Assembly (NCBI GenBank): GCA_029298735.1
Contig: JANSLP010000001.1
Span: 1-64,000, forward strand
DNA length: 64,000 nt
Reading direction: 5' to 3'
Source: Ophiostoma sp. CBS 140.51
Lineage: Eukaryota; Ascomycota; Sordariomycetes; Ophiostomatales; Ophiostomataceae
This document shows, in pieces, positions 44,883-57,303 of the stretch. A program made the position numbers and the translations under genes. Numbering within the stretch: the stretch's first letter is position 1; every line of letters starts with the position of its first letter. The notes beneath the pieces were generated by a model that was not told the DNA's origin, searched no databases, and saw only the letters and a list, made by a program, of their open reading frames with translations.

Positions 44883-46795
44883 AGTTGCAAAGTGAAGAAA
44901 GATCGTGGCTTGTGGTCGTGTGTTTGAAACTGCGTATTTCAATGTTTTGTTTTGAAGCACAAAATTCAAAAAGTCGCCGCTTGAGATGCGATTTAAGCTT
45001 ATGCCCAAAGCTCGGGTGCCGGTGAGGTCACAGGTATGACGGCAGCAAAGGAGGGGCTGAAGGGCTGCAGTGGGCCCCACGTTGGATGGACGGGGGAGAT
45101 CCAACACTGGAATTGTTGGAATCGATATCGTTTATCGCGATGAGAGGCAAAATGACGGCGGCCTCTTTTTGATATTCTTTGAATATTGCGATGGAGGGAT
45201 GCCAATTGCAGCAAGGCGTAAGGCTGACTTGTTTTTTTATTCACTCATCGTATCGTACAAGCAGAAGGATAAGCGCGCAAGACGATTGCCGCCCACAGTG
45301 AGGGGACAAAGGGGAGAGAGAGGGGAACGATGTTCAGCTCGTGCCAAGGTGAAGCATCTGGACGGTGATGCCAAGACGCCCAGCCTAGTTCAAGCGGCAG
45401 AGTTGGAGTTGAACCTGCCAGCCGGCAGGTGCTGGCGTGAGGCAGCCGATAGGAAGTTGCCAGCTGGTCGGTCTTTCCTCATGAGTTGCTGTGTATTCAT
45501 TTTCACATGTAAATGTTTATTCTGTAGAACTGAGACAGAATTGGAAAGAGCAAACACGAGTGGAAAGAGCGAAGAGGAGACTGCATACGAAACAAACACG
45601 ATTGGAAAGAGCAAACAGACACCGGATCATTCGTTCTTTCGTGTTTTGCTCTCCGTATGGAGCCCGACTGCCAGTGCTTCTTTCCGTTCCTGGCGCTGTT
45701 TCCTGCGGGTACTGACGGCGGGCCAATGCACCGTCGTATTACGCCGGCTGGAAAACTGTAAACACCATGAGAATTTATTAAAACAGACCGTGCGTATACT
45801 GTACCCACTCCCTCCCATTTCCGTTGGAGTACACATATTTAAAGACAGTGTGCAAATAGTGCTTTGTTTCGTGGGAGATTAGATGGCATGAGCGACCGTC
45901 TAATCCTGCACGGCACTGGCCCGCTGCCCCTGGAAGCAAACGGCGTCTGCCCCAATGTCTCACTGTATTTTGGTCTTATTTCTCGGCAAAAGTGCCCTGA
46001 AGAGACCGTAAAATTCTGATTGGGCGTGGCAAATCGCCTGGACGATGCCAAAACTCACACCACACAGGGCCTTGTCGGGCCACACCGCCCTCTGAGTAAC
46101 GCCACTCGTTCCTTCCTCGCTCGTCTCGGTCCCCGCTACATCCGCGCCCAGATGCACCTTCCCTTGTGCTAGGATGTGGAACAGCACCCTCAAGACGCTG
46201 TATTTTCTTATTCAGGGGGCCTTTTGGGGAAGGCGCGACGCGTCGGGCTTCGACCCAACGGACCAGACCACGCCACTTGCGTATTCCGTCTCCGTATTAC
46301 TGGCTCACAGCTACCAGTGGGTGTTGCCCGTTTGGGCAGAAAATTTGAGATTTTCCACGACTTGGTCGATCGCTCTTGCACTGGTTATTTGCGGCTCGTA
46401 GCCCCCTTTTCAGAATTGCTGGAGCCTATTATTTTTTGTTATTAACGTACTTGCCTCCCGAGCGCATCCGCCCTTTCGTGGTCCTTGGAATCTCTTTTTG
46501 TCATCTCCTTTTTTGGCCCGACTCCTCTCGTCACTCCTTTTTCTACCTTTTATCGTTGTTCTCCTCGCAGCGCCTCTCTCATTTTCTTCTCGGCTGTTCT
46601 TTTGGTGTCTCTCCTTTTCTTTCTTCCCGCGATACCTCGATTTCTCGAATTACTTTTAACGTTCGTTTTTACGCCCAAGTCCTCGACTTACTTCGACTCC
46701 GCCCTTTGTTGCTCGACTGTTATCCCCGTTGCATCGCAAAGTTGTGACGTCTTGGCTCTTCCCCTCTCGATCGACCTCGACAACCCCCTACCCAC
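44883..46795. promoter_or_regulatory. Divergent spacer between het-c and fatty acid 2-hydroxylase
   Basis: A 1.9 kb region without a recognisable gene. It has imperfect repeats of TGGAAAGAGC (45542-45612), an inverted repeat ACCTGCC/GGCAGGT with a 4-base loop near 45415-45432, and a pyrimidine-rich leader before the hydroxylase ATG. A 270-codon frame at 45070-45882 is lysine- and arginine-rich without domains and is not called. Confidence 0.45.
45540..45621. repeat. Imperfect direct repeat with TGGAAAGAGC core
   Basis: Three copies of TGGAAAGAGC at 45542, 45561 and 45603. The first and third extend to ATTGGAAAGAGCAAACA. Confidence 0.6.
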
Positions 46796-48006
46796 ATGAT
46801 GCCTTCCCGCACACTTCCCAGCTTCACGATCGCCGAGGTCGAGAAGCACAACACCGAGGACTCGTGCTACTGCCTTGTCGGCGATACCGTGTACGACGTC
46901 ACCGACTTCCTCGAGTCGCATCCCGGTGGTGCTGGCCTGATCCTTGACTACGCCGGCAAGGACATCACCGAGATCCTCAAGGACGAGATTTCCCACGCCC
47001 ATTCCCAGACGGCCTACGATGTGCTCGACGACTCCATCGTCGGCTACCTGAGCTCTGGCAAGAAGGCCGCCAACGGCAACGCTGCCAACGGCAAGACTAC
47101 GGGCGCCGAGTATGGCAGCGAGTCTGAGACCGAAAATGTCGCCGTGCACCCGCGCACTGGCATGTCTTGCGCCGAGGACCTGAGCAAGGACACGGATGCC
47201 ACCTCCGACTACAAAAGGCACAAGTTTTTGGACCTGAACCGCCCGTTGTTGATGCAGGTCTGGAACGGCGGCTTCACCAAGGAGTTTTACCTCGACCAGG
47301 TCCACCGTCCGCGGCACTACAAGGGCGGTGCATCGGCGCCGTTGTTTGGCAACTTCCTTGAGCCGCTGTCGATGACGCCGTGGTGGGTGGTCCCGACGCT
47401 CTGGATCCCGTGCATTTGCGCCCTCGTCGCCTATGCCAATCAGGGCTTCACCTCGTCCCTTGTCCAGGCTGGCTACTTTGTCTTTGGTTTCTTCGCATGG
47501 TCGCTTATTGAGTACCTGATGCACCGCTTCCTGTTCCACCTTGACGAGTAAGTTTCTGTCTTCGTTTTTGAACTTTGTTACGCTTGTTCTTTGCTAACAC
47601 TTACAGATATCTTCCCGACAACCGCGTCTTCATTACGTTGCACTTCCTCCTCCACGGCATACACCATTACCTTCCCATGGATAAGTACCGACTGGTCATG
47701 CCGCCGACCCTGTTCGTTGCCCTTGCGGCACCGTTCTGGAAGCTTGCTCACGCCATCTTCTTCTACGACTGGTACGTCGCTGCCACTGCCTACTGCGGTG
47801 GTGTCTTCGGCTATGTCCTGTACGACCTTACCCACTACTTCCTGCACCACGAGAACCTGCCTCTCTGGTACAAGGACCTCAAGAAGTACCACCTTGCCCA
47901 CCACTTCCTCGACTACGAGCTGGGCTTCGGCGTCTCTAGCAAGTTCTGGGACACTATCTTTGGTACCGAGTTGAAGATGTCGCCCCCGGTCGTCAAGTCG
48001 CAGTAG
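46796..48006 (+). CDS. Fatty acid alpha-hydroxylase Scs7/FA2H
   Basis: ER enzyme that 2-hydroxylates very long fatty acids for sphingolipids. Exon 1 is 46796-47547 and exon 2 is 47607-48006, with a 59-base intron (GTAAGT, branch GCTAAC, CAG), giving 383 residues. An N-terminal cytochrome b5 domain (about 9-85) has the heme motif SHPGG at 41-45 and a second His near 67. The membrane hydroxylase domain carries the eight-His pattern: EYLMHRFLFH, HFLLHGIHH, HYFLHHE and YHLAHHF. Four hydrophobic segments surround them. The Met start is followed immediately by a second Met. The gene is divergent from het-c. Length and order match fungal Scs7. Confidence 0.97.
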
Positions 48007-48761
48007 ACGACACTCTTTATCTGGTGTCGATTAGATACTGTATATTGAGAGTGGATGGTTCTCTGAATATTCGTGTTTCACAGTCGAAGAACGACCAAAC
48101 CAACAATATCCAACAACCGCCAAAAACATAAATAATACGGAGACACGATCTTGTTACGGACTGCAAAATTTCTTTTTCGGAGTTATGGGACACATTTTTT
48201 ACTGTCTTTCTTTTTCTCTTTTCTTCATTTTTTTTATTATAGAAAAACGAGAGTGACTCGGACATGAGCACTGCGATGAACAGCCTGGAGAATGGCTTAA
48301 TTTGAGAGATACCTGTTGTAATAATTTTAGAACCTTTCTGGTACATATTAATGAAACTTTTAACCAACAAGACACTTATACGCAAATTATTAAGAATGCG
48401 AGAAAAACCGTGGTTTGTCAACACGCTTCTGTCTCCAAATGTCAACCCTGACGCGTTGATAATAGAATGCCGATGAGTTAGCGTCACGTGGCTTCATTAA
48501 CTCGCTGACTGACAGCAAATTTTACGCAAGATTCGCCCCGACCCCACTTTTTAACCGCATCCTGTTGCATCCTAGGCTTTTCTCCTCTTCCTGCCTTCTC
48601 AAAGTTCTCAGCGGTAATTTGTCTTCTCCTCATCTAATCTTACGACTTCAACCCCATCGCAACTCCATCGTTTCATCCACCGACTGTACGCAACAACAGC
48701 CGTCGACAATTTCCACCACGATTTCTCCTATTTACGATTCTTTTTTAGTACACAGAGGGCG
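48007..48761. promoter_or_regulatory. Spacer and promoter of the RBM39-like gene
   Basis: Holds the hydroxylase 3' UTR, which is AT-rich, and then the promoter of the next plus-strand gene. CACGTG occurs at 48485-48490 and the leader is C/T-rich. No other gene seen. Confidence 0.45.
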
Positions 48762-50764
48762 ATGGCTTCCCTAGATGTAGAGGCCCTCCTCGACGCCGCC
48801 GCGACGGATAAGATCAACGGCGGCACCTCGACCACGGCGAACGGCGACGCGCCCAACGGCGGTGCACATACCAGCAACGGACATCACAGTGGCCGCAGCA
48901 GCCGCAGCCGCTCGCCACGCGGCGACCGCGAACGTGAGCGTGACCGTGCCGACCGGGAACGAGCTGACCGTGATCGTGATCGCAGACGGCGAGAGCCGCG
49001 CAGCCAGAGCCCGCGAGGCAGCGCCAACGGGGCCAACGGTGCCAACGGTAGCTCTGCTATCCCCAACGTACATGGTGCTGATGACCGCGAACGCACACCA
49101 GCCCGCAGCGAGGCGGGCAGCCACCGCAGCAGCCGTCGTCGGAGTAGAAGCCCGCGGCGGCGTCGTCGCAACCGTGGCCATGGTGGCGGCGGAGGTCGTT
49201 CTCGGTCGCGTTCTCCTAATAGATACTACCGACCCCGCGACTCTCGGCGCGACCGTGATGACCGGTACGGCGGTCGCTCGCCCCGTGACCGTTCCAGAGA
49301 CCGCGGCGGTGACCGCTACGGACGGGATCGGTCGCGGGACTCGCGTCGTGGCGGTGGCGGCCGTTCGGCATCGCCGCCCGCCATTGGCGAGCGTGATCGG
49401 CGGACTGTCTTTGTGCAACAACTTGCAGCCCGCCTTAGAACACGCGAGCTCAAGGAGTTTTTCGAAAAGGCAGGCCCTGTTGCCGAGGCTCAGATTGTCA
49501 AGGATCGGGTTAGCAATCGATCAAAGGGGTATGTTCTCCCTCTCCCTCAGTTACTTTCCTCCTAGAATTATGCTAACGAGACAGTGTCGGTTATGTTGAG
49601 TTCAAGAGTGAAGACACGATTGCTGCAGCGCTCCAGCTCACAGGTCAGAAACTGCTAGGTATCCCTGTTATTGTCCAAGTCACCGAAGCCGAGAAGAACC
49701 GGCAAGTGCGTAACACCGCAGAAACTCCGTCCGGCGGTAATGCCACGGGCGTGCCCTTCCATCGGCTCTACGTCGGCAACATCCACTTTAGTATCACCGA
49801 GTCCGATCTGCGCAACGTCTTTGAGCCGTTTGGCGAGCTTGAGTTTGTTCAGCTGCAGAAAGATGATAGCGGTCGCAGCCGTGGTTACGGCTTTGTTCAG
49901 TATGTCTTCCAATCTTCCCTATGTTTTATCTCGAATTTATTTGCTAACAGACATTTTCTTTCCAGATTCCGCGACAGCAACCAGGCGCGTGAGGCGCTCG
50001 AGAAGATGAACGGGTTTGACTTGGCAGGACGCCCAATTCGTGTCGGTCTTGGCAACGATAAGTTTACACCAGAGTCCACTGCCCATCTGATGCAGCGATT
50101 CCAGGGCCGCGATCAACCACACAACGGCAACGGCCGCGACTCGGATCGCCGCGGCGGCGACCGCAGCGGCGACCGCAGCGGCGGTGGCTCGGGCAACTTC
50201 GACCGCGCAGGTGCTCGCGACAACGACAAAGGTAGTGGTGCTGGTGCACTGGATGATACGGATGTTGCTGGCGTCAACTTCAATAACTACAGCCGAGATG
50301 CTCTCATGAGAAAGCTCGCTAGGACCGATGACGCTGCCGTCTCTTCGTCGTCGCCTGCCACCAACAGCGGTGGTGCCAGCGACGCCGTCGAGCAGCAGCG
50401 CCCGATTATGAAGCCTCGCAACGATACGAAGCCGCTCTCCGTCGGCGTCAACGTCAACCTCGCCAGCCGCTGCGTGGTCTTGCACAACATGTTTGACCCC
50501 GCCGAGGAAGAGGGCGACGAGTGGGTCAAGGAGCTGGAGGACGACGTTCGCCAAGAGGCTGAAGAGAAATACGGCCATGTTCTGCACGTGGCGCTCGATG
50601 CCAACTCCGGCGGCGACATCTACCTCAAGTTCGACAAAGTTCAGGGCGGCGAGAACGCTATCAAAGGCCTTAACGGTCGTTACTTTGGCGGTCGTATGAT
50701 CACTGCCGCGCCCGTTGTTGACGCCGTCTACAGCAGTTTGTTTTCGCGGTCCAAGGCGATGTAA
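48762..50764 (+). CDS. RBM39/Rsd1-type splicing factor
   Basis: Nuclear RNA-binding splicing coactivator that bridges U2AF and other factors. Three exons (48762-49528, 49585-49899, 49966-50764) give 626 residues. The introns are 56 bases (GTATGT, branch GCTAAC, CAG) and 66 bases (GTATGT, branch GCTAAC, CAG); the second is stop-free and in frame. Residues 45-210 form an Arg/Ser-rich domain. RRM1 (about 214-292) has RTVFVQQL and VGYVEF. RRM2 (about 314-390) has RLYVGNIHF and SRGYGFVQF, the second RNP1 rebuilt by splicing. The C-terminal UHM (about 528-626) reads VVLHNMFDPAEEEGDEW and ends with NGRYFGGRMITAAPV, carrying the R-x-F peptide-binding loop. The order RS-RRM-RRM-UHM is diagnostic. Confidence 0.96.
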
Positions 50765-53700
50765 ACAGTCGCCTGGAGTTGAACGGAAGCTAACCTCGTC
50801 TTTTTCTCTGATTTATTTCCTCACGTTTTGCCCTACGCACCCGGGCAGGTACGACTACCTCGACGACCACCTCGGCGCATCGGGCTATTCAAGGCTCTCT
50901 TTGACGGGTTTGCACTCTTCAACCTTTATTAGAGGGCAGCTTCTCACTCGGATTGTACAGGTCTCTTCTTCCGCCACAGCTGCGAGAATAGCACTTGGGC
51001 ATTCTCTCCCTGCGAGATACACGGCTTTTCAATTTCCTAACGATATCAACGACACGCACTACTGGTGATCCCGACAGTCTTTGTCACTGAACAACCAGGT
51101 TTTTGAACAACAGTCTTATCCTCTCCTTTAATTTTGCTCGAGTTTCAGGCTTCATCATTTGCCTAGCACCGGTACCTCCCAAGAGACACCTCGCGCTCTC
51201 TATTACGGCTCTTTTCTCTCTCTCTCTTCTTTTCCAGTACCCGGCGTTTTTCGGCAATTTGTTCGGTATTTCTTCACTTCTCACGGCGGCCATCTTTTTT
51301 AAAAAAAAAAACCACGTTTCTCTTCCAGAACTACTAGACCAGAACGTTCCTTTCTTTCGTCAGAAGGCGTTCTGACCCCCGACAGTTACAATATTTCGTC
51401 AACGACAGCCAATTCTGCTGATTTATTTTGCGCCTGCAAGTCGATTTTTCTCGCTTCCCATTCTTGTTTTCTTTGAGAGATTTGTCTACTTCGGCTCGGT
51501 TTTCCGGACTCGTTTTTCTCACCTTCTTCTCACAGGTGGCGCGTTTGGCCTATATAAGCCTCGCCTTTGCTGCTGACCTTTAAAAATTCTTTGTCTGTCC
51601 GCTTGCTTGCTTACCTGCTTACCTGCTTTTGCTTTTGCTTTTGCTACGGCTCGTGCTACGACGGTGCTGAATCGCCATATTAAAATCCTGTGGCCAGACA
51701 GACGTTCGGCGCACGGCCCAAGGCTCCCTTGTCCTACAGGACTGTAGGTGATTTGCGCTTTTATCCCAATGTTTCCATTTATTTCGCGTACTATACTATC
51801 ACCCAAATAGTAGTTGAAATGCAATAAAATCAAGATTCGTAACGCTTTCTCTCGATATCTCCGTGTGCGAAATGTACAAAAATTGTCAAGAGTGTTCTCA
51901 GTTTGGCGTTAAATGTCAAGTGACAGAAAAAAGTGGGGGCGAGGCTAGTCGCTCCTTCCCTTCGTGTAAGTGCTCGCTCTTTCCTCTTTTGTTTACTTTC
52001 CAATTCTGACGAGAACGACGAGAAAGACGAGAAAAGAAGGTGCTGCCCTCCGTTTGCGCCCTCACTTTGGCAGGCAGCTGCCCATCTGCGTACTTTCTCT
52101 GGCCACTTTCTTTGTGGGCATCTTGCCAGAATTTTCTCACCCTCTTTTCACTTTTTGAAAACAGTCCTCATTAGAATTACCATCAGTCTCTTCTGACCGA
52201 GCCCCTTTTCCTCTCCTCAGATGCACCACTGCCCACGCACCCCGTCAATTCCAGTGACTCCTTTATTGTCCCATTCTACCAGGTGCTTGCTCATAGTAAT
52301 ATTGAATTGCTTTCGTGTCCTTATTCTTGCGAGAATTATACTTCGACATTTTTTTTCGTCTTCTTCTCGGTGATATCGTACTTCGAAGCGATCTGCCTCG
52401 ACATCCACCAGAAGGACATCGCCTGGGCAATCGACTGAGAGGCCACTCCAGTAGTGTCGAACGCGATAGCCTGAACGACACCTCCACTATGGGCGGCCAC
52501 GGCAGACCCTTCCAGAACTTCGCTTGGCCCAAAGCTGGCTCGATTCTCAGAGGAAAGTGAGGACAGAGCCCTCACATGTGCTACCCTCCTCTGCTCGCAT
52601 CGACCGGAGCCACGCCCAGACCCGCCGACGTTGCACAAGAACACGGCTTGAATCCGGGCTAGAGCCCTCTTAAGCGAGAGAGGCCAGCAGACCGCCTCTC
52701 CTCAGAGCCTGGCTGCCCCGCGAGCCCAGCAGCTTGTTTTTGTGTTATTATTATTTTTTGCCACTACTTTTTGTGCGTCAAAATATTCAAGGCCTGCCCC
52801 TCCAAATAATTTCTCTTCTCTCCCTTTCCTCTCTCCTTTCTTTCTCTTCTTTTTCTTTGGCTTTTGGCTTCGTTTCTCGTGTGCATCCGTTCTCCTGCAG
52901 ATAGATTTTTCTTCTGCGGGAGCTTCGCTACACTCGTTTGACTACTTGGAAGTCTTCCTTTTCCTTTTCCTTTCTTTCCATTTACTTCTTTCACATCACT
53001 TGCTATTTTACTTCTCCATTTCCTTGCATTTGACTTGGATCTTTTACCATCTACCTGGATCGCATCTTTTGACGCGTTTTTACCTTGCTCAGGACATAGA
53101 CGCGCTTTCCTTTTCGCCCTCACAATCACATTCACTCTTCTTTTGCATCGCGCTGCAATCCGCTCATTTATTTTCTGTTTTGTTCTCCTTTTTACACACT
53201 CCCATCGTCATAGCGAGACCCCTACACCGCCTTCACTGTTCACCTTCCACATTCCCTTTCAAGCAACCCGTCCTGGGCACAGGCGTCTCGTCCTGGTTTT
53301 CTTTTCCTTACGCATCTTCCCATCTTTGCTCCGCTTCACACTATTACAATCTTCATCGTCTTGTTCTTCACGAAACCTCACCTTTTTATTCACCGTTCTC
53401 TCCCATCCCTCAACCCAGGCCCTCGTTTTCGCACCCCGACGACTGTACGACTCTTTTCTTTCACCACACTCGAACCGTCTCGAATAAGACAAGGTAAGCT
53501 CACTCCACTCATCTCATGGGATATATTCAGTCCCATTTGCGATTAACCATTCCACATTGTAGTTTTGCACTTGAGGTTCTCATGTCCTCTCTTTCTTATC
53601 GACCCCGAGCCTGACGATCCCGAAACACAATCAGACTTGTATGTCATACAGCCCATTTACCATGGATGTGCATTTTAAACTGACACATGGCACAGTTAGG
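50765..53700. promoter_or_regulatory. Large pyrimidine-rich spacer between two plus-strand genes
   Basis: A 2.9 kb region holding the RBM39-like 3' UTR and the promoter and leader of the coiled-coil gene. From about 52740 to 53500 the plus strand is overwhelmingly C and T, giving long Phe/Ser/Leu-rich frames that are not credible proteins. A less biased island at 52380-52650 holds an 81-codon frame. A leader intron of 61 bases is likely at 53639-53699 (GTATGT, branch CTGAC, TAG). Confidence 0.45.
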
Positions 53701-56166
53701 ATGCACTCTCCTCCACGTGGACGGCCACCTGGAGCCAGTCCTTATTTCACTTCAAACACCAGGCCTGATACTCGTACGAACAACGCACCCACCCAGGGCT
53801 TTGACCATCCCATTCCTTACCTCCCGACTCCCTCGCCACCGAGCACAGAGATCGTCCCAATGTCGGCCTCTTTCAGTGTAAGGAATCCATATGTTTGATG
53901 ACTCTGTTCTGATTTTCATATCTCTGGCATCGCGGCAATTTCTAACAACACCATCAACAGGACATCCGCGCTGCTTGCCAGTCAGCCCAACACTGCATCA
54001 TCCGGCTCCAGCAAACAGCAAACACTCAAGTTGGCATGACGTCTTCCGTCCGCGGGGAGATATACAACGATCTTCGAGACATTGCTCAGCTCTTCATCAG
54101 AGCACAGGCGATTGGCGCCACTATGGCGCAAAATTTCAACACGGAGCGTGCCCAGCTGCAGGGCTCTCTTTCGGCCGCCCTTAACGACCGTGATATCGTG
54201 ACTGCGGAGCGTGACTCCGCTCTTCAGGAAGTTGCATTTGTTCGTGGTCGTCTCGATGAATTGACTAAACAGGTGCATGAGCAGCACACATCCAGCGGAA
54301 ATCAGGTGCATGGGCACCACACAACCAATGGCGACGACCGGGTAAGTTCAAAATTGGTGTCCATAGAAAAGCATCCTTCCATGCTTTTTCAAGCCAAATC
54401 ACAGGATGGCAGCTAACGAGTGAATATGTAACAGGCAACACTTGGATCGGCCAAAAACCGCAACAGCTGGGCCATGACCACAGCCTTTTTGCCAAATGGA
54501 AGCGGCCGTGACATGACTCTCTTCTCAAGTAATCCTTCCAATGGAGACCTGCCGCACTTACCCAAGAATGTCGAGGACATGCCTTTCTCACCACGGGCCA
54601 TCAGCGGAGGGCCGCCAAGCTTCCCGAATGGCAATATGAATGGCAGTCTGAATGGCAGTTTCTCGTCGGTCAACCAAGAGCACCCGCCGACTGCTTTCAA
54701 CCACAGCTCTCACTCCAGATCGAGCACGCCTCGCTTTTCCAACAGAGGGCAGCGCAATCAGTCCAAGTTCTTCGCGAAAAATGGTGGAGGTGCGATGGGC
54801 CCTCGGCCTCCTAGTGGATATGCAAATAGCTCAGGCCACAGCACGCCTGACTTCTTCAATGGTAGCCCTGTCCAACACCAGTTCTCCCAGACCCCAGGCC
54901 ACGGGTCCCATGGGCCATTCAGAGCTCCTCCGCACCCCCCTGTTCCCCAGCAGCAACAATTCTTTGGACCTGGTAACAATGCCCGTGCTCATAAGAGAGC
55001 AGCCTCGTCGTTCCCGTCCGCCGAAAAGGCACGCCCTGCCTTCAAGAGTTCACCTGCTGTCGGCTCAGGCCCTCCTCAATTCCAAAGCCGGAACAGAGCC
55101 TCACCCGCACCGCGTCTTACGATGGCGGACTCGACACGCTCCCAAACCGCGATCATGACCCCGCCATCGCAGGAGCTGGCACTTGTGCGGAATGACCAGG
55201 TTCGCAATGGACAGTTCACTGCCGGCGTTGTGCACAATCTCAACAGCCAGGACGAAGATCGGGTCCGCACCATCTTCCAGTTTTTCAACTCAATCAAGGA
55301 TTGGGTTGACAAGTATTGCGGCAACGTTGTCAGCGCGGAGGCTGTTCAAGCCCTGAGCCACCAGCACCCGCGTCTCTGGGACTACGCCTGCTCTGTTACT
55401 TACCCCAATAACAGAAACAATGCCTCGAGCCACTCGACCTGTATGCTCACTGACAAGGCGTACCGCAGCTTCTTCATTTCGCGGCTTGTCATCCAATTTG
55501 TCGTTCAGCAGATGTGGAGCCCACAAGCGTGGGAGGGCATGAATGACCAGCTGACTGACGTGCTTGTGAATGTCAAGCAACGACTTGATCTCAAGTACGG
55601 CTACGGTATGATACATTCTGTCTTTTTTTCCTTTTTTTCTTTCTAATTGGCCACTTGCATCCTTCAAAAACTATAGCTAACCACCCAATCTCTCTGTCAC
55701 AGATGCCGTGCTTCAGCCTCACGAACGCCACGCACTTGTCGAGAAGCGATCGAGTGCCATCCACGACTTCATTCACCAGCCCAACTGGAACAAGTACAAG
55801 GCACAAAAGGTCAGCCAGGCGACAACCCGCGTCAAGGACATTGTCGGGCCGATGATGAATGTGGAGAGAGTGGATCACGACAGCGCCCATCTCGAACTTC
55901 ACGGCATCTGCGATGATGCCTTGCGGCTGTCGGCCATGCTCAACACGTCCCGCTTGTCGTTCCAGTTCATCTTCAACGAATGTGGCATCAAGTTCAGTGA
56001 CCAGTCGCACCAGCCTCTCAACTCGACCATCTCTGTCCGCGAGCTTACAGCCCACCACTGGCGTGTGATGTGCGTGGTGACACCTGGTATCACGTACCGC
56101 AATGACGCGGGCGTGTCCGTGGACCCTCGGTTCCTGTCCAAGGCCAATGTTCTGCTCATGCAGTAA
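53701..56166 (+). CDS. Coiled-coil protein of unknown function, conserved-looking
   Basis: Four exons (53701-53877, 53961-54341, 54435-55605, 55703-56166) join in frame to 730 residues. The introns are 83, 93 and 97 bases with GT-AG ends; CTAAC precedes the second acceptor. I do not recognise the family. The N-terminus is Pro/Ser-rich; about residues 60-165 form a helical, coiled-coil-like part (TSSVRGEIYNDLRDIAQLF, ALNDRDIVTAERDSALQEVA). A long disordered Ser/Asn/Pro/Gly segment follows, then an ordered C-terminal domain from about residue 425 (NLNSQDEDRVRTIFQFFN, KDWVDKYCGNV, YRSFFISRLVIQFVVQQMW, DPRFLSKANVLLMQ). An upstream in-frame ATG at 53641 would add 20 residues but lies within the likely leader intron 53639-53699. 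Confidence 0.8.
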
Positions 56167-57303
56167 GTGCCAAGCCTTCTATCTATTTACACCACGCTGG
56201 TGCCTCTCTTTTTTTCGACCCGTCTTGTTTCAAGGAAGCGAGCCTGAAGTCAAAGTTTGCTTTTTCGAGGTTTGCCTTTTCAGAGTTTCTTCCCCAATCT
56301 TTTTTGGGGACACGAGTTTTCATAATGTTATGATATGGTCATATATATATGGACGGTGAGCGATTTACTTATCTTTGTCTTTCTACTGCTATTGCATTTG
56401 CTTTTTTATTTGATGACACGGCATATTTTTGCTTTATATCCAATGGCCACGGGTTTTCTTATTCGTGCCAGGACATTTTTTAGCCATTCTCGTTTTGATT
56501 TTTTCTCCACCGCAAGTATTGTTTGACTTGAAGCCGATTGCACTTTGTCTACTTCATTCGTTGTTACCTTTTTTGCATTTTCAGTTTCACACTTCACTAC
56601 GGGCGGAATACCACGGGCGGAGTTGCAGGATGGCTATGGACGGTCATGAGGAGTACGGTCATTTTGCACAGGAGTTGTGCCTGGGGGCGTTGAGCGCAGA
56701 TCCTTCTTTATTGCTTTTTCTTTTTTTTTTTTGTCATTTCTTTGTTTGCTTAATTGTACGCCATGTCAGGAGTTCAGATAGTTTTCACTATTCTACTATG
56801 ACAGTTGGTGGAGAGGATGGATGGGATATATGGCGTCAATGGCGACCAAGGGTGGGGACGATAATGGAAACGGGTAAGAGAGGAGGATTAAACTGTAAGA
56901 ACAATTGCAGTAATATAGATAACTATTTCCCCCCCAAACAAATGAAAGTGTCAAGCGTGATATACAGTTTGACGGGCTCGACTAAAACCGGAGGGAAAAT
57001 ATTGAGCATAAAAACCAAATGCAAGGAAATATCGAAAGGATGATAAAAATGAATAAATAAATTGAAACCAAAAAACACTGACCACCGGTGCTCAAAAAGC
57101 CACCCAGTTTATTATAACCTTTTTTTGGGTACACCCGTTGCCCGAAAAATTACATTTTGAAATATATGAAATAAGATGCAGGTGTTGACCACATCAGACG
57201 TAAAGAAGATAATAGAGAACAAGTAAACAAAATCAAAGGCGGGTATCTAATAAAACAGAGCTATGAAAGAGAAAAAAAAAGAAAGCAACATGTAGCTCAA
57301 CGG
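56167..57303. other. Convergent 3' spacer, AT-rich
   Basis: A 1.1 kb region between the stops of the coiled-coil gene (+) and the VWA gene (-). It has long T and A runs and a small AT dinucleotide run near 56340. No gene or RNA recognised. Confidence 0.5.

Noticed and set aside
45070..45882. 270-codon frame upstream of the hydroxylase gene
   Set aside because: No motif, basic composition, contains intergenic repeats and overlaps other open frames on the opposite strand.
52742..53497. 251-codon frame with many hydrophobic residues, resembling a multi-pass membrane protein
   Set aside because: Phe, Leu and Ser richness is the direct result of pure C/T sequence. No conserved motif or splice structure.
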